Position numbers and translations under genes: made by a program
Shown: positions 33,425-43,519 of the stretch, piece after piece
How positions within the stretch are numbered: the stretch's first letter is position 1
Layout of the letters: every line of letters begins with the position of its first letter
DNA from: Lasiosphaeria ovina
Lineage: Eukaryota; Ascomycota; Sordariomycetes; Sordariales; Lasiosphaeriaceae
Assembly: GCA_033439765.1 (NCBI GenBank)
Contig: JAULSN010000003.1
Span: 5,952,001 to 6,016,000 of the forward strand
Length of the DNA: 64,000 bases
Reading direction: 5' to 3'
Notes under the pieces: model-generated
Told to the model about the DNA's origin: nothing
The model's database searches: none
What the model saw: only the letters and a program-made list of their open reading frames with translations

Positions 33425-34347
33425 GCCTTCAACAGAGCATCAGCTGTCCGGCGGGCACCATTCCCATGTAAAGACTAGCAGTCGATACCCTCGCCCGATT
33501 CAGCTCCCTAAAGACTTTCTCGCCAAACAGCAAACTGGCGGCAGTGGCAGCAGCAGCTCAGCTACCAGCCCGAGATCTAACGACGCCTTATCCAAGCGCG
33601 CCGAAAAACCCGCACAAGTACGCCGTCGTAGCCGACTACGTGACCAACTTCGGCGGCAACTCATGGCTCAGCGTCTGGAAACCAAAGGCCTGGTTCTCCA
33701 TCTCGCAGCAGTGGTACACCGTCCGTACCCCGCAGCAGACGGTCGAGGGCAGCTGGACGGTCAACCATTCGAAATGGGACGCCCAGCCGCGTCTGTTTAT
33801 TTTCTATACTCCGGACGGATACAGATCCGGGTGCTGGAATCTCGAGTGTCCCGGGTTTGTCCAGACCACCAACAACTGGCTTCTGGGCGGTCCTTTCCTG
33901 AACTACTCTGTCCGGGGGGGCGCGCAATTTGGTTTCCAAATGCAGTGGAAGCTGTACCGGGGCAACTGGTGGCTTTTCCTGCAGGGCGCGAACAGGTATC
34001 TCGAGCCCGTGGGGTATTATCCCGCGATTGTGTATGGGAGCGGTCCCATCACCAAGAATGCTACCCTCGCTGAGTACGGCGGCGAGACGGCGGCGAATAG
34101 CACAAAGATATATGGAGAGATGGGCAGCGCGTAGTTCCCTGCTGAGACGGATAGGCTGGAGTATCACAATACGGTGGCGTACCAGAGCAATTTGTTTATA
34201 ACACCAAGGGAGGAGAGTAGCCAGGGTGAGTGGGCGAAGCTGGGGGGCGAGATTGTGAGTAAGGCGGCATGTTATGGGCTGATGGTCAACTCGGCGAGGC
34301 ATTACTTTTACTTTGGCGGCACGGGAGGGACTACGACTACCTGCTGA
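33425..34347 (+). pseudogene. Neprosin-family (DUF239) protein, disrupted
   Basis: The main frame runs from before 33544 (RDLTTPYPSAPKNPHKYAVV) through the family core NFGGNSWLSVWKP, SISQQWYT, RLFIFYTPDGY, CWNLECPGFVQT and YYPAIVYGSGP. Neprosin-domain proteins are secreted and glutamic-peptidase-like in plants; fungal members are poorly known. TAG at 34132-34134 stops the frame, yet it stays open and homologous afterwards (ETDRLEYHNTV, then HYFYFGGTGG, ending at TGA 34347). TGG to TAG, a RIP-type change of a tryptophan, explains the stop. Upstream, a different frame (AFNRASAVRRAPFPCKD) hits a stop at 33478, so there is also an indel or lost intron. The 5' end lies across the Copia insertion. 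Confidence 0.82.
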
Positions 34348-34359
34348 TTATGGGCGGAT

Positions 34360-34360
<1 letters not shown>

Positions 34361-34393
<33 letters not shown>
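34361..34393 (+). repeat. Poly(T) tract
   Basis: 33 consecutive T bases followed by a short G run, just after the neprosin relic. Length may be unreliable in the assembly. Confidence 0.9.
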
Positions 34394-34394
<1 letters not shown>

Positions 34395-34866
34395 GGGGGG
34401 CATTTCTGGATTAATGAGCGGGCTTTGGTTGGGAAGGAAGGGGTTCAAATCCGTACGCATGCAAAGGAGTAAGGTTGATCTTTAGGACCCTTCGAATTCG
34501 CATTCATCGGTTACGGAAAATTACTAGCATAGCATCGTTGCCTATCTCCCATTTTTCGGAGCCTGTTTGTTTACATCCGTAAATATATATCAAATAATAG
34601 GTAGCTAGCAATAACTTGTAGCTCGTATCAACGTTTGAAAGAACCTATACGCTTAGGTAACTGCATGGGGAGAAGGATCTGTATGTTTCTCCTCGGCGAT
34701 TCCCGACAGGTGGGTTGGGTATCTTTGCTCCTCCCGACGTGATGGAGGTGGCCCAATTTCTCAATCTTCATCCGTAACACCTTAGATTGCCCCTCCCTTA
34801 TCTTAAGCTTGTTTTGCTGCCTCTCCTCTCTCCGGGCAAGAAACAATTGCATACGACCATGGGAAT
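34394..34866. other. Intergenic, AT-rich
   Basis: Between the poly(T) tract and the 3' end of the kinase-like gene. No coding signal seen. Confidence 0.45.
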
Positions 34867-35728
34867 CTAAAGTGCCATTTGCTCGCCGAATGCAGCATCT
34901 GGACGAGGTACCGCACCTCGCAAAGATGGGTCTGCCAGTGATTCAGTTAGGTGCTGGTATTCGGCCTCTAGTTCGTTTATAGAGGGCCTCTAGTTCGTTT
35001 ATAGAGGCATCATTCTTGGCGGTCTCAAAGTCCAGAAGAACGACGTTTCCATTATGCTGCACTAGGAAATTATTCTTGTTGATGTCGCCGTGCTTGACGC
35101 CCAGCGAATGCAGCTTCTTCAGGACGCTCTGGCACGCAGCGAGATCTTCTGGTCCGGCCGGCCTGGCGTTGTCAATGTACTCGAGCATAAAACCGATGAC
35201 CCGCTCTTCTTCGGTGAGATGGCCCAGGAACCCGGGAGCAATGTCTGAATCCTCGATCCACTGATAAGCTGCCGTCTCGGCCTCAAGATAGGGCGTCTGC
35301 CAGGGGAACTCGGTGAACTTGGCCACCACCGGGCGGTCGAAGAGCGGATGCGATACGATGTGGATGTTCTGGCGAAAACGCTCCAGCTTGCGAAGATCCA
35401 GATGGTTGATGAAAGTTGCGTGCCATATGGCCTTGATGCCGGGAAGGTTGTCGTCCTTTGTGGTGCGGAGAAAGATTGGCGCTTCTCCGCTGCTGCTGGC
35501 GTCGTGACCAATGTGACCCACGTTCCAATCACCTGGCGGGAACGGCGGTAGGCCGGCTAGCACGACTGGGGCAAACGTGCGGTCGTCCTTGGGGAGGACG
35601 CCGGGTGCCACAGTGACATATTTGACGTGAGTGCCGTCTACAAGGAAACGGTATTCACCCTCTTCTTTATCATCAGAGTCCACGAGCGTTGCCAGCAGTT
35701 GGACGTTGTTGTTTTTGGCGGCTTCCAT
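34867..35728 (-). pseudogene. Protein-kinase-like protein, C-terminus frameshifted
   Basis: Start at 35728 (MEAAKNNNVQLLATLVDS). The N-terminal half matches no domain I know. The C-terminal half is kinase-like: VVAKFTEFPWQTPYLEAETA, then catalytic-loop KHGDINKNNFLV and LLDFETA in place of HRD and DFG. These fungal proteins are often mislabelled alpha-galactosidase A. A 22 bp tandem duplication at 34963-35006 shifts the frame, so the present reading ends RGRIPAPN at 34943. Counting one copy only, the frame continues EYQHLTESLADPSLRGA to TAG at 34867-34869, which looks like the normal kinase-like tail. The truncated form (261 residues) may still be made. Confidence 0.75.
34963..35006. repeat. 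22 bp tandem duplication
   Basis: Two perfect copies of a 22 bp unit starting ggcctctagttcgttt, head to tail, within the kinase-like gene. 22 is not a multiple of three, so the extra copy causes a frameshift. Confidence 0.95.
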
Positions 35729-36553
35729 GGCTGGAGGATGTCGTCGTGGAAACTTGGAAGCAACGGTGGATGTTATTGTCGAGGGCGTTGGACGTCGAGA
35801 TTTCGAAGAGACAAATAAAATCGCAAATGATATCTTTTTCCCACTCTCTCTGTGTGTGTGAGACAGAGAGAGCGAGAGAGCGAGAGAGAGCGTCTAGCCG
35901 TATTCCGTACCGTCTTAAACGTCTGATCCATACTGTTGTCCACTTTTCCAGTCAATCGGATCGCGAGGATTCCCCCATTCAAATTTCAGCGCGGTGTAGT
36001 GGTGGCGCTAGGCTCTAGCGGTTGCCAGGCGTGACCAAGTTGGTTGTCACGTTGCCGCCGAAAAGCCGCCGAAAAGCAGCATCTCTACTAGGTTACCGGA
36101 GTGACGGTATCACTCGATAGCCAATTGTTCGGTGCTGTTGGCCTAGAGGGGAGGTTAGCGTCTCCAGAAATACACGATGAACAGATCACTCCACATCTTA
36201 CTTGCGTCCTGTTTCCCCTAAAGGGCTAGTCACGCGGTTGCTGCTGATAACAATACTACGTAGTTCTCGATATGTGAAGGCAACATATGGATGAAGTATG
36301 AGGGAGGCTCCTGGTCAAGCTGAGAAGTGTGGGATTATAAGAAGCAACGATTCGATTTGTTTATTCGACCCTCGCAAGTTTTACGGACAGCAGACTACGA
36401 AGTAAGAGCCTACGTCGCCAATCCTCATCTCAAGCATCGGCGAATCGGCAAAAAAGAAGGGCTGTATTCAAGCCTGGACAGGTAGTGGAGGAGACGTGAC
36501 TCAGCGTCCGCCAATTACCCATTGTATCTTGGTATATTGACGCCTGAATCAAA
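35729..36553. other. Intergenic with GT/GA microsatellite
   Basis: Upstream region of the kinase-like gene, with a compound ct/gt/ga microsatellite at 35844-35892. Beyond 36000 nothing recognisable is seen until the tyrosinase relic. Confidence 0.5.
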
Positions 36554-37611
36554 ATGTTGGAGACTAGTCCCTATAGGGTTTTGGTCCAAGAGTTGACGGA
36601 ATACAACACTTCGGCCTGGGGGACTACACTGGACACATAAACAGTGTCCCAGTCGCTGCTTTTGATCCCATCTTCTGGATGTACCACGCGTACGCAGTCT
36701 CTCACCCACGCTCTGACATGCCTGCCTAGGTAGCTAACAAGCCCTTACCAACCAACGTGCAGAAACGTCGACCGCAAACATCGACCGCCGCGCCGCCATC
36801 TGGCAAGACTTAAACGAGGACAACCCGAACAACTGGTTCGACACCAAGCTGCCCGACGACGGAACATGGGGGATCAAGCAGACGGATGCCGTGAAGTCAC
36901 AAACACCACTGCCGCCGTTCCACAAGGACACAGCCGGCACGTACTTCACGTCCGACGACGTGCGCGACTGGACCAAATGGGGCTACACTTACCCGGAGGT
37001 GCAGCGGTGGAACTACACCACCAAAGCCGACTACCAGGCGTCCATCAAGGCGCGGCTGCGCCAGCTGTGCCAGCGGCTGCAGTGGGACGCGTACGCGCGC
37101 GAATTCATCGTCAACGTCTAGTACAAGCGCTTCGTGCTGGACGGGCTCCCGTACACGATCCTCTTCTTCGTCAAGGGCGACAAGTCGTCGCGGGTCTCGG
37201 AATTGCGGGCCTGGCAGGCGGCGCTGCTGGCGCGTATTGCCGTGGGCTACGCGGGCGACGCCGCCGCCATCACCGACCGGGATGCGATCGCGGAGCTGCT
37301 GACCAAGAACCTGACGTGGAAGGTCACCACGGTGAGTCTTTGCACCACCCCCATAATTTCATCTTTGTGTGTGTCTTTGCAAACGATGACAATTACTACC
37401 AACCCCGGCCACATCGAACGGCGGATACGAGGTGCCCATCCCGGAGGACATCGAGCGGTCGTTCATCCGCGTCACCGTCGCGGTTGGAGGGCCACGGCGT
37501 GTCCCGAACGTGCCCGAGGAGCCGCGGGCTGGCGAGCTGGCTCTTGGAGGATACGAGGCCCCGTTGGGCGTCACGAGGGACAAGCGCGGCGGTGAAGTCC
37601 AGGCTGCGTGA
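36554..37611 (+). pseudogene. Tyrosinase, C-terminal half (CuB domain), decayed
   Basis: Tyrosinases oxidise phenols to quinones for melanin and related pigments. Readable blocks: ETSPYRVLVQELTEYNT (pre-CuB), then, after a frame change, GLGDYTGHINSVPVAAFDP and IFWMYHA, an intron at 36690-36762, and the CuB continuation NIDRRAAIWQDLNEDNPNNW. Four lesions: the sequence between the first two blocks is missing; a 13 bp tandem duplication (36763-36788) shifts the frame at NVDR; the expected LHH reads MYH (CAC to TAC); and TAG at 37119-37121 interrupts FIVNV..YKRFVLDG. A late intron starts at 37332 but its acceptor AG is not evident. The C-terminus (GGYEVPIPEDIERSFIRVTV) ends at TGA 37611. The CuA half is absent here and is found at 44849-45243 on the other strand. 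Confidence 0.85.
36763..36788. repeat. 13 bp tandem duplication
   Basis: aaacgtcgaccgc followed by aaacatcgaccgc, one mismatch, at the intron-exon border of the tyrosinase relic. It disrupts the CuB frame. Confidence 0.88.
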
Positions 37612-38296
37612 TTCATCGCCATTAGTCTGTCTGGCCTGGATACCATCTGAATCTCTTTTATGTATTGCGAAAAACGCAGTCCTGCCGAGCCTGCAGTGCT
37701 GATGGGAAGAGCGTGGAGAATTTTCTTTGTTTCTCGCCGTCTCTTGTGGTGGGATGATAGGCTTGTTTCCTCTTTAGTCGTCGGATGTGTCAGGCTTGGG
37801 TTTTGGTATTCAAAGTCACTCTTTTTTGTATTCTACTAAAAGGAACACTCCACTTTTCTACATCTTCAACTTTGCCTGGGTTCGAAACAAGCATCCAATG
37901 GTCCGTAAATAGGTCGTGCCCACAGAGGGGTTCCTGTGTCCGCCATCCCCAGTTGCCGCTGCCCGTATAATTAAGTTACGGCCCAAATCAAGAAGCTCTT
38001 GGGTACTTGCAGCGTTGCCGGAATGATTCTGTCGTCTCTCACAAAAATGGCCGCTAAATTCCACCCGAATCCATCTCAACTGGCTCGCATACGTCGGTAA
38101 TGGATCCCGAGAAACACATATCGGTGTCTCTTGGTCGAGGAAATCCTGTCAGCTATCTGAGCGTAATTAGAATGCATCACCAACAGTGACACAGTGAACT
38201 GTACCTGAGACTCTCGTTGATGCCAACATATCTATCCATATCTCATTCCATCCCAAATAACCTCGCAACGCCCCAAAAGAAAAGAGAAAAGAGAAC
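37612..38296. other. Convergent intergenic region
   Basis: 685 bp between the tyrosinase relic and the 3' end of the next gene. No gene seen. Confidence 0.45.
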
Positions 38297-39928
38297 TCAA
38301 AACAGCGAGAGGTGTCGACTCGGGCTCCGCGCCGGAGACCGCGTGCGCGAGTGCCTGCTCCGACTCCTCGTCCGGCCCGCCTCGCGATCACTCGTACTCG
38401 CCCTCCCACTGCCCCTACCACTCCCACTCCCATTCACACGCCCCGACCCCGACCCCGACCTCGACCTCGGCCTCGGCCTCGGCCTCGGCCGGTCCGGCTC
38501 GCGCGCAATCAAGTCCCAGAACCTCGGGGCGCGCATCTCAGCCAGCCCATCGCCGTCGGTCCACAGGAACGGCTCGTCGGTCCAGTCGGCATCGTGCGGC
38601 ATCAGCACGACGACGTGCACGAGGTCGCCGTCGTGCGCGTTGGGCCGCGGCGCCCGCGCCAGCTTCACCGTCGGCACGTCCGCGCCGCTGTCGCTGTCAC
38701 CGGCTGCAACCATCTCCGCGCGGCCCGACTGCACGTCCTCGAGGATCGCGCGGCTCGCGTGCAGCAGCGCCACGAACTGCGGGATCGTCGCGCGCACCGC
38801 GTCGCCGTCCGCCAGCCGCGTGCGGCTGCGGCTGTGGCTGTGGCTGTGGCTGTGGCTACTGTTATGGCTGCGCGGCGACGGCGACGGCGACAGCGACGGG
38901 CGGCGCGCGGGGCTGCTGCTGCCACCCGTCCCGCGTGGCGAGGGCAGCGGCGACGGCGGCGCGAGGACATCACCGCCACCGCCGCCAGCATCCGCGCCAC
39001 CGTCCCGCTGGCGGCGGGGCAGCGTGGCATAGCTGGGCCCCTCGCTGGGGTTCGCGCGCCACTTGAGCCGGCCGTCGCGGCCGTCGTCGGCGGGCACGAA
39101 CACGGCCTTGCGGCGCACGCGCTCGTGCGTGCGCATCTGCACCAGGACCGGCACCGGCACGTCGCGCATGGCGGCGACGGGCCGCAGGCCGACGGGGGCA
39201 GCAATGCCATCGCCATTGGCATCGTCATCATCGTCAAACTGCACCGCGAACAGCGTGATGCTGCCGGCGAGGCCCTCCTCGGCCCACGTCAGCGCGGTGA
39301 GGTAGTCGCCCTGTCCACTGGCGCCGGCGCCGGGAGTGTAGCGCGAGAGGTCGAAGAGCTCGTTCTCAAGGCGCTCGAGCTCGCGGCGCGGGAGCGGCGG
39401 GTGGGGGAGCGGCTGCGGCAGGTGCAGCGTGCGCTCGGCCTGCATGAAGTCGAGGCGCTGGGCCGTGTGGAAGACGTTGTGCACGGCTTCGGCCAGCCCG
39501 CCAAAGCCCTCGACGCTGACGCCGCCCGGCAGCTCGGCCTTGAGCTTGTCGAGCGGCGCGAAGATGCGCTCCAGCCGCGACTTGCGCGGGTTGCTGCGCG
39601 GGGGGAGCACGGCTTCGTCGAAGCGCTGCCACTCGAGGAAGTTGGGCGCTGCCAGGCTCGTGGTGGTGGTGGTGGTTGCCGCCGGCTCCGGGTTGGCCAC
39701 GACAAGCGTGTAGGTTGCGCTGGCTGGTTCGGTGGGTGAGTCGGCTTGGTCGTCGGGGCTGCTGCTGCTAACGCGCACGAGCGCGCCCGGCGGGGTGTAG
39801 CGTTGGAGCTGTGTCTCATGGGATACTTGCACCAGCGCGGTCGAGGGCTTTTTGCTGGACCTGTTGAAGGCCGCTGTCCATTTCCGCCGCGGGGCTTCGG
39901 CGACGTTGGTTGTGGTGTTGGACGCCAT
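38297..39928 (-). CDS. Uncharacterised low-complexity protein, Arg/Ser-rich tail
   Basis: 543 residues, intronless, no domain I recognise. Residues 1-260 look folded: FLEWQRFDEAVLPPR, then SRLERIFAPLDKLKAELPGG, NVFHTAQRLDFMQAERTLHL and LTWAEEGLAGSITLFAVQF. An acidic DDDDD stretch, a Gly/Pro/Ser region and a HSHSHSHSRSRTR repeat (DNA triplet-like repeat near 38821-38860) follow. A second ordered block contains VHVVVLMPHDADWTDEP. The tail has RPRPRPRPRSRSGSGSGR and further RS-type repeats. The opposite strand also has a long open frame, but the protein-like composition and start (MASNTTTNVAEAPRRKW) favour the minus strand. Function unknown; the RS tail could bind RNA or be phosphorylated, which is speculation. 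Confidence 0.65.
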   Translation of the reverse strand: MASNTTTNVAEAPRRKWTAAFNRSSKKPSTALVQVSHETQLQRYTPPGALVRVSSSSPDDQADSPTEPASATYTLVVANPEPAATTTTTTSLAAPNFLEWQRFDEAVLPPRSNPRKSRLERIFAPLDKLKAELPGGVSVEGFGGLAEAVHNVFHTAQRLDFMQAERTLHLPQPLPHPPLPRRELERLENELFDLSRYTPGAGASGQGDYLTALTWAEEGLAGSITLFAVQFDDDDDANGDGIAAPVGLRPVAAMRDVPVPVLVQMRTHERVRRKAVFVPADDGRDGRLKWRANPSEGPSYATLPRRQRDGGADAGGGGGDVLAPPSPLPSPRGTGGSSSPARRPSLSPSPSPRSHNSSHSHSHSHSRSRTRLADGDAVRATIPQFVALLHASRAILEDVQSGRAEMVAAGDSDSGADVPTVKLARAPRPNAHDGDLVHVVVLMPHDADWTDEPFLWTDGDGLAEMRAPRFWDLIAREPDRPRPRPRPRSRSGSGSGRVNGSGSGRGSGRASTSDREAGRTRSRSRHSRTRSPARSPSRHLSLF

Positions 39929-40610
39929 TCTGTGCTGTTTGTTGGGGAACAGGTTGGCGCGGCAATTGGCGATTCAGGAACAAAAAGCTGAGAGATTCGA
40001 TGCCCTTATCATCGAAGTGAGCCACGGCCCAGCGCCTGCGTCGTGCCGTCAGCTGGCTGACCAGTCCGACGGCCGCCTGGCTGAGCCATGGCGCAGCTGA
40101 GGTGGTGTGCGAACCACTGAGGAGAGTGTCCAAATCGAGTCACAGCCCAGTCATCTTTGCCGGATTGGTCGACCGACGCTCTGTTGTCATCTCTCACTGA
40201 GGCGTCGAGGCGTAAAGACGTGGCTGGCCTCTTGGAGTGACGAGAGAGACAAAGGATATGTGGCAGTCTTGAAAATGTGTTAATTACATGGGATTAAAAG
40301 GGGAACTCGGGATGAACCTCTTCCAGAGCCGTCTAAAATAATAAGACAACGCCCCTAACATATCTACACCCAAGACTGCAGAGGGCCTGTTAGCAGATCA
40401 CGCCCAATCCCGCCCGGCGTCGTGTTTCGTATTGCGTAAGCTGGGCTGCACAGGGCCGAATGCGGCTAGACAGGACGTACAACAGGGGTCGGAGCCAGAG
40501 ACATGGCGAGACAGGACATGAACTCTCCCTCTTGACTTTTCCTATCTTTATTTCACCTATCCAAGCTTTCTGTTCGGCCCAACTTTAATTTGATCTGAAT
40601 TTACGCGGCT
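39929..40610. promoter_or_regulatory. Divergent promoter region
   Basis: 682 bp between the starts of the RS-rich protein gene and the MFS gene. A pyrimidine-rich stretch (about 40525-40575) precedes the MFS start. No other gene seen. Confidence 0.45.
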
Positions 40611-42330
40611 ATGGACCCCGGGCGACACCCACGTATGGAGCTGTCGCCGCTCCTCGACGACCTGGTCTCCGCCGCCGACGACGACGACGATAGCGACGTC
40701 CCGACCCCATCGTCACTACCCCCCCGCGCCTCGACGGCAGAGCCAGTCCCCGGGTGGCGGCGGTTCCGGGCGCAGAAGCCGCGGTCCATCGTAGCACTAC
40801 TGACAGTAGTGCTGTTCGGGGTGACGCTGAGCGGGTTCCTGATCGTGGTGCCCGTGTTCCGGCTGCTCGAGGACGCCATCTGCCACGCGCACTACGGCGC
40901 GCCCCCGGCCGACGACATCGACGAGGAGCGCTGCAAGGTCGGCCCCGTGCAGACGCAGCTTGCCCGCCTCAGCGGCTGGGGCTCGTTGCTCAACGCCCTC
41001 GTCGGCTATGCCACGGCCCTGCCCTACGGCATCCTGGCCGACCGGTGCGCCCGCCTCTCCTGCAACCGGTGCAAGCCTGGTTGACTGACATTGCGTGATT
41101 AGCATTGGCCGCAAGCCCACCTTCTTCCTGGCCTACTGCGGCATCATGCTTGCGTTCAGCTGGGCCCCCCTGGTGCTGGCCCTGCGGTGGACTGTCGACC
41201 TCTACGTTGTCATTGTCGGCTCGCTATTCTTCGTCATTGGCGGCGGCGTGCCCATTGCCCTCAACTCGCTCAACTCGATGGCCGCCGACGTAGGCACCGA
41301 AGGCGAAAAGTAGGGTCGAGTCTTCCCCGTTTCTAGTTCGTCTAGGTAAACACACGCTGACTCCGTCACCAGAGCAACAAACTTCCTCTACCTGTCCTTT
41401 GGCGGCGTGCTCGGCATCCTCGTGGGCCCGCTGCTGGCCGGGCTGCTGATGAGTGCGGCGGGCCCCTGGCTGCCCATCCGGCTTGTCATCGTAATCACGC
41501 CGCTCGTCTTCGCGCTGACGGCGTTCGTGCCCGAGACGCTGCACCTGCGGCCACGCAGCCGCGGCGACAACTCGACTCTGCGGCCGTCGTTGGCCGACGT
41601 GCGGCGCGAGCTGGCCGTATCCCTCGCCCTCCTCAAAAACCCCAACATCGTTCTCGCCCTCGCCACCTTCGCCATCCAGCCCGCGCTGTCGGCCGCCTAC
41701 TCGTCCATCATGCTCGTCTACGTCGGCCACTACTTCCACTGGACCATGGCCGCGACCACGTACCGGCTGGCGCCGACACTAGGCCTGCTGCACCTGGCCG
41801 TCATCGCCGCGCTGCCACAGCTGGCCACAGCGCTGACACGCCCCGACGGCCGCTTCCGCATGTCCGTCTTCGCCAAGGACCTGTTCCTCACCAGAGTCTC
41901 GCTCGCGCTGCTCGCCGCCGGCGCGCTGCTCGAGGCCGCCAGCCCCGGCCTGTGGCTGTTCGTCGGCGGGCTGGCCGTCGGCACGCTCGGCTCGGCCGCC
42001 ACGGCCTTCTGCCGCGCCGTGGCGACGGCGCACGTCGAACCCCACCAGACCTCGCGCCTCTACGCCCTCGTCACCATGGCCGAGACCGGCGGCGCGGTCC
42101 TCGGCGGGCCCGTCCTGGCTAGTGTCATTGCTTTCAGCATTGATGATGGGCCCGGCCGCCACCCGTACTGGTGGCGCGGCCTGCCGTGGTTCTATGTCGC
42201 GTTCTTGGTGTTGGCAGCGCTGGCAGCGGTCATGTTTGTTAGGCCGCCGCCGAAAGGGGTTTGTGCTTGCGAGGATGGAACTGGCGGGGGTGTGGATGCG
42301 CGGTGTGAGGCTGATGAGGAACGGGTTTGA
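40611..42330 (+). CDS. MFS transporter
   Basis: Predicted 532-residue, about 12-helix major facilitator permease in the plasma membrane. Exons are 40611-41044, 41103-41309 and 41373-42330. The two introns (58 and 63 bp) have gt..ag ends and fitting phases. Splicing intron 1 creates the family loop motif ILADRIGRKP between helices 2 and 3, which confirms the model. The cytosolic N-terminus is acidic (SAADDDDDSDVP). The first helix is IVALLTVVLFGVTLSGFLIVV. The long central loop (about residues 265-285) separates the two six-helix halves. The substrate cannot be read from sequence; nearby laccase/tyrosinase and methyltransferase genes would fit efflux of a small metabolite, but that is weak inference. 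Confidence 0.88.
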
Positions 42331-42489
42331 GTTTGTTTGGGAGGTGTGTGTGCCGGTTTGTGCGGGAAGAAATGATTTTTTTAATTATGAACTGATAGAT
42401 CTATGTTGCATTAACTATTGGAGGTTTAATGTTGGTCATCCGAAACTCTTGTCCAACTGTTTATCTTAGATGTCTAAGGTGCCTCGCGC

Positions 42490-43346
42490 CTAGATGTGCC
42501 TGTCCAAGAAATCATGTACCTGCCTCAGCGTCTCGGGCGCCGAGTAGTGCAGAAACAGCGCATGGCCCGTGTTGTCGGGTGCAAAGAAGTCGTAGGCCCT
42601 GGCATTGGGAAAGGGTTGGCGGGTCTTGTTGAAGATATCCTGGCAGGTTCCGAGCGGGGGCTGGCAGGCGCCGACGTCGTAAACGCCCGCTGCGTGAGAT
42701 AGTCGAAGTGCGCCAGCGCCGGGTCGTAGGCGCCCTCGAAGAAGTTGGCCCGCCGCTCCGCCTCGACCGGCATGATGGTGTACCCAAGCGGGTACCCGGT
42801 GAACTGCTGCGGCCGGAATAGAGCCGCCGACGCCAGCTGGTAGCCGCTGATGGCCCCGAGGTTGGGTGTCGAGCTGTACCCCGTCAGTACCGTCACGTCG
42901 GCGTCGGCGGGGTACTGCCGGCCCACAGCCGTCCCCAGAATGGAGCCGAACGAGTGGCCGACCTGGAGAGAGGGTGGTGTCAGCAAGAGCAACTAGGTTT
43001 ACTTGGTGTTATTAAAGGGTTATGCAAGTGGCACGCACGTAAACAATCTTATTGAACCCCTGGCCGAGCGCATTGTTTTTGGCATTCTTGCGGATCGCAG
43101 TAATTAGTTGGTGGATAATCTCGACGTGCAGCTGCGCCTGGACAATGTTCAGGGGGTCGGGGTGTGCCGTGTCGGCGCCCTGGCCCAGACGGTCGATGGC
43201 GAGCGTGTGGTATCCCCGTGTGTTTGCATCGGCGTGCCAGTTGTACTTGTTGCGCCTCCCGAATCTTGCCCTCCCCAACCCTTGTAGACCATAACACCCC
43301 TCGCCGCTTTTGCTCAGCGACACCCACGAAACCGTCAGGGAGGTGG
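42490..43346 (-). pseudogene. Secreted alpha/beta hydrolase, C-terminal part
   Basis: Serine-hydrolase fold fragment. Reading on the minus strand: YNWHADANTRGYHTLAIDRL, then HVEIIHQLITAIR, an intron (43038-42963, gtgcgt..ccag, branch gctgac) that creates the nucleophile elbow VGHSFGS, and SGYQLASAALF. At about 42685-42692 the frame slips by one base: DYLTQR should continue GVYDVGACQPPLGTCQDIF, with the catalytic-His region NTGHALFLHYSAPETL, to TAG at 42490-42492. The missing G in a ggg run could be real or a sequencing slip. The 5' side begins after a plausible acceptor (tttcag, 43347-43352). No start or signal peptide is seen before RIP-mutated DNA begins. The matching N-terminal part sits at 50349-50780. 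Confidence 0.78.
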
Positions 43347-43519
43347 CTGAAATTGGTTTAGACTATATGGGCAGTGTTCTGAGCCTAGAAGATGAGAATC
43401 GGCAACTTTTCGCGAGGCAAGCGCTTGTACTACGGCTGGGCCCAAAACTGGGACTGCCGAGGAGTGTATAAGTACTTGCCCACCCTCCTATCTTGAGAAT
43501 CTGCTCGTTAGAGCCCAGT

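Noticed and set aside
34361..34393. Poly(T) as the poly(A) tail of a LINE or retrocopy
   Set aside because: No reverse-transcriptase relic or target duplication is visible around it, and the adjacent gene relic is on the opposite strand to what a tail would require.
38312..39739. 475-codon open frame on the plus strand
   Set aside because: Composition is Arg/Ala/His-rich and repetitive, as expected for the antisense of a GC-rich gene. The minus-strand frame has the better start and protein-like regions.
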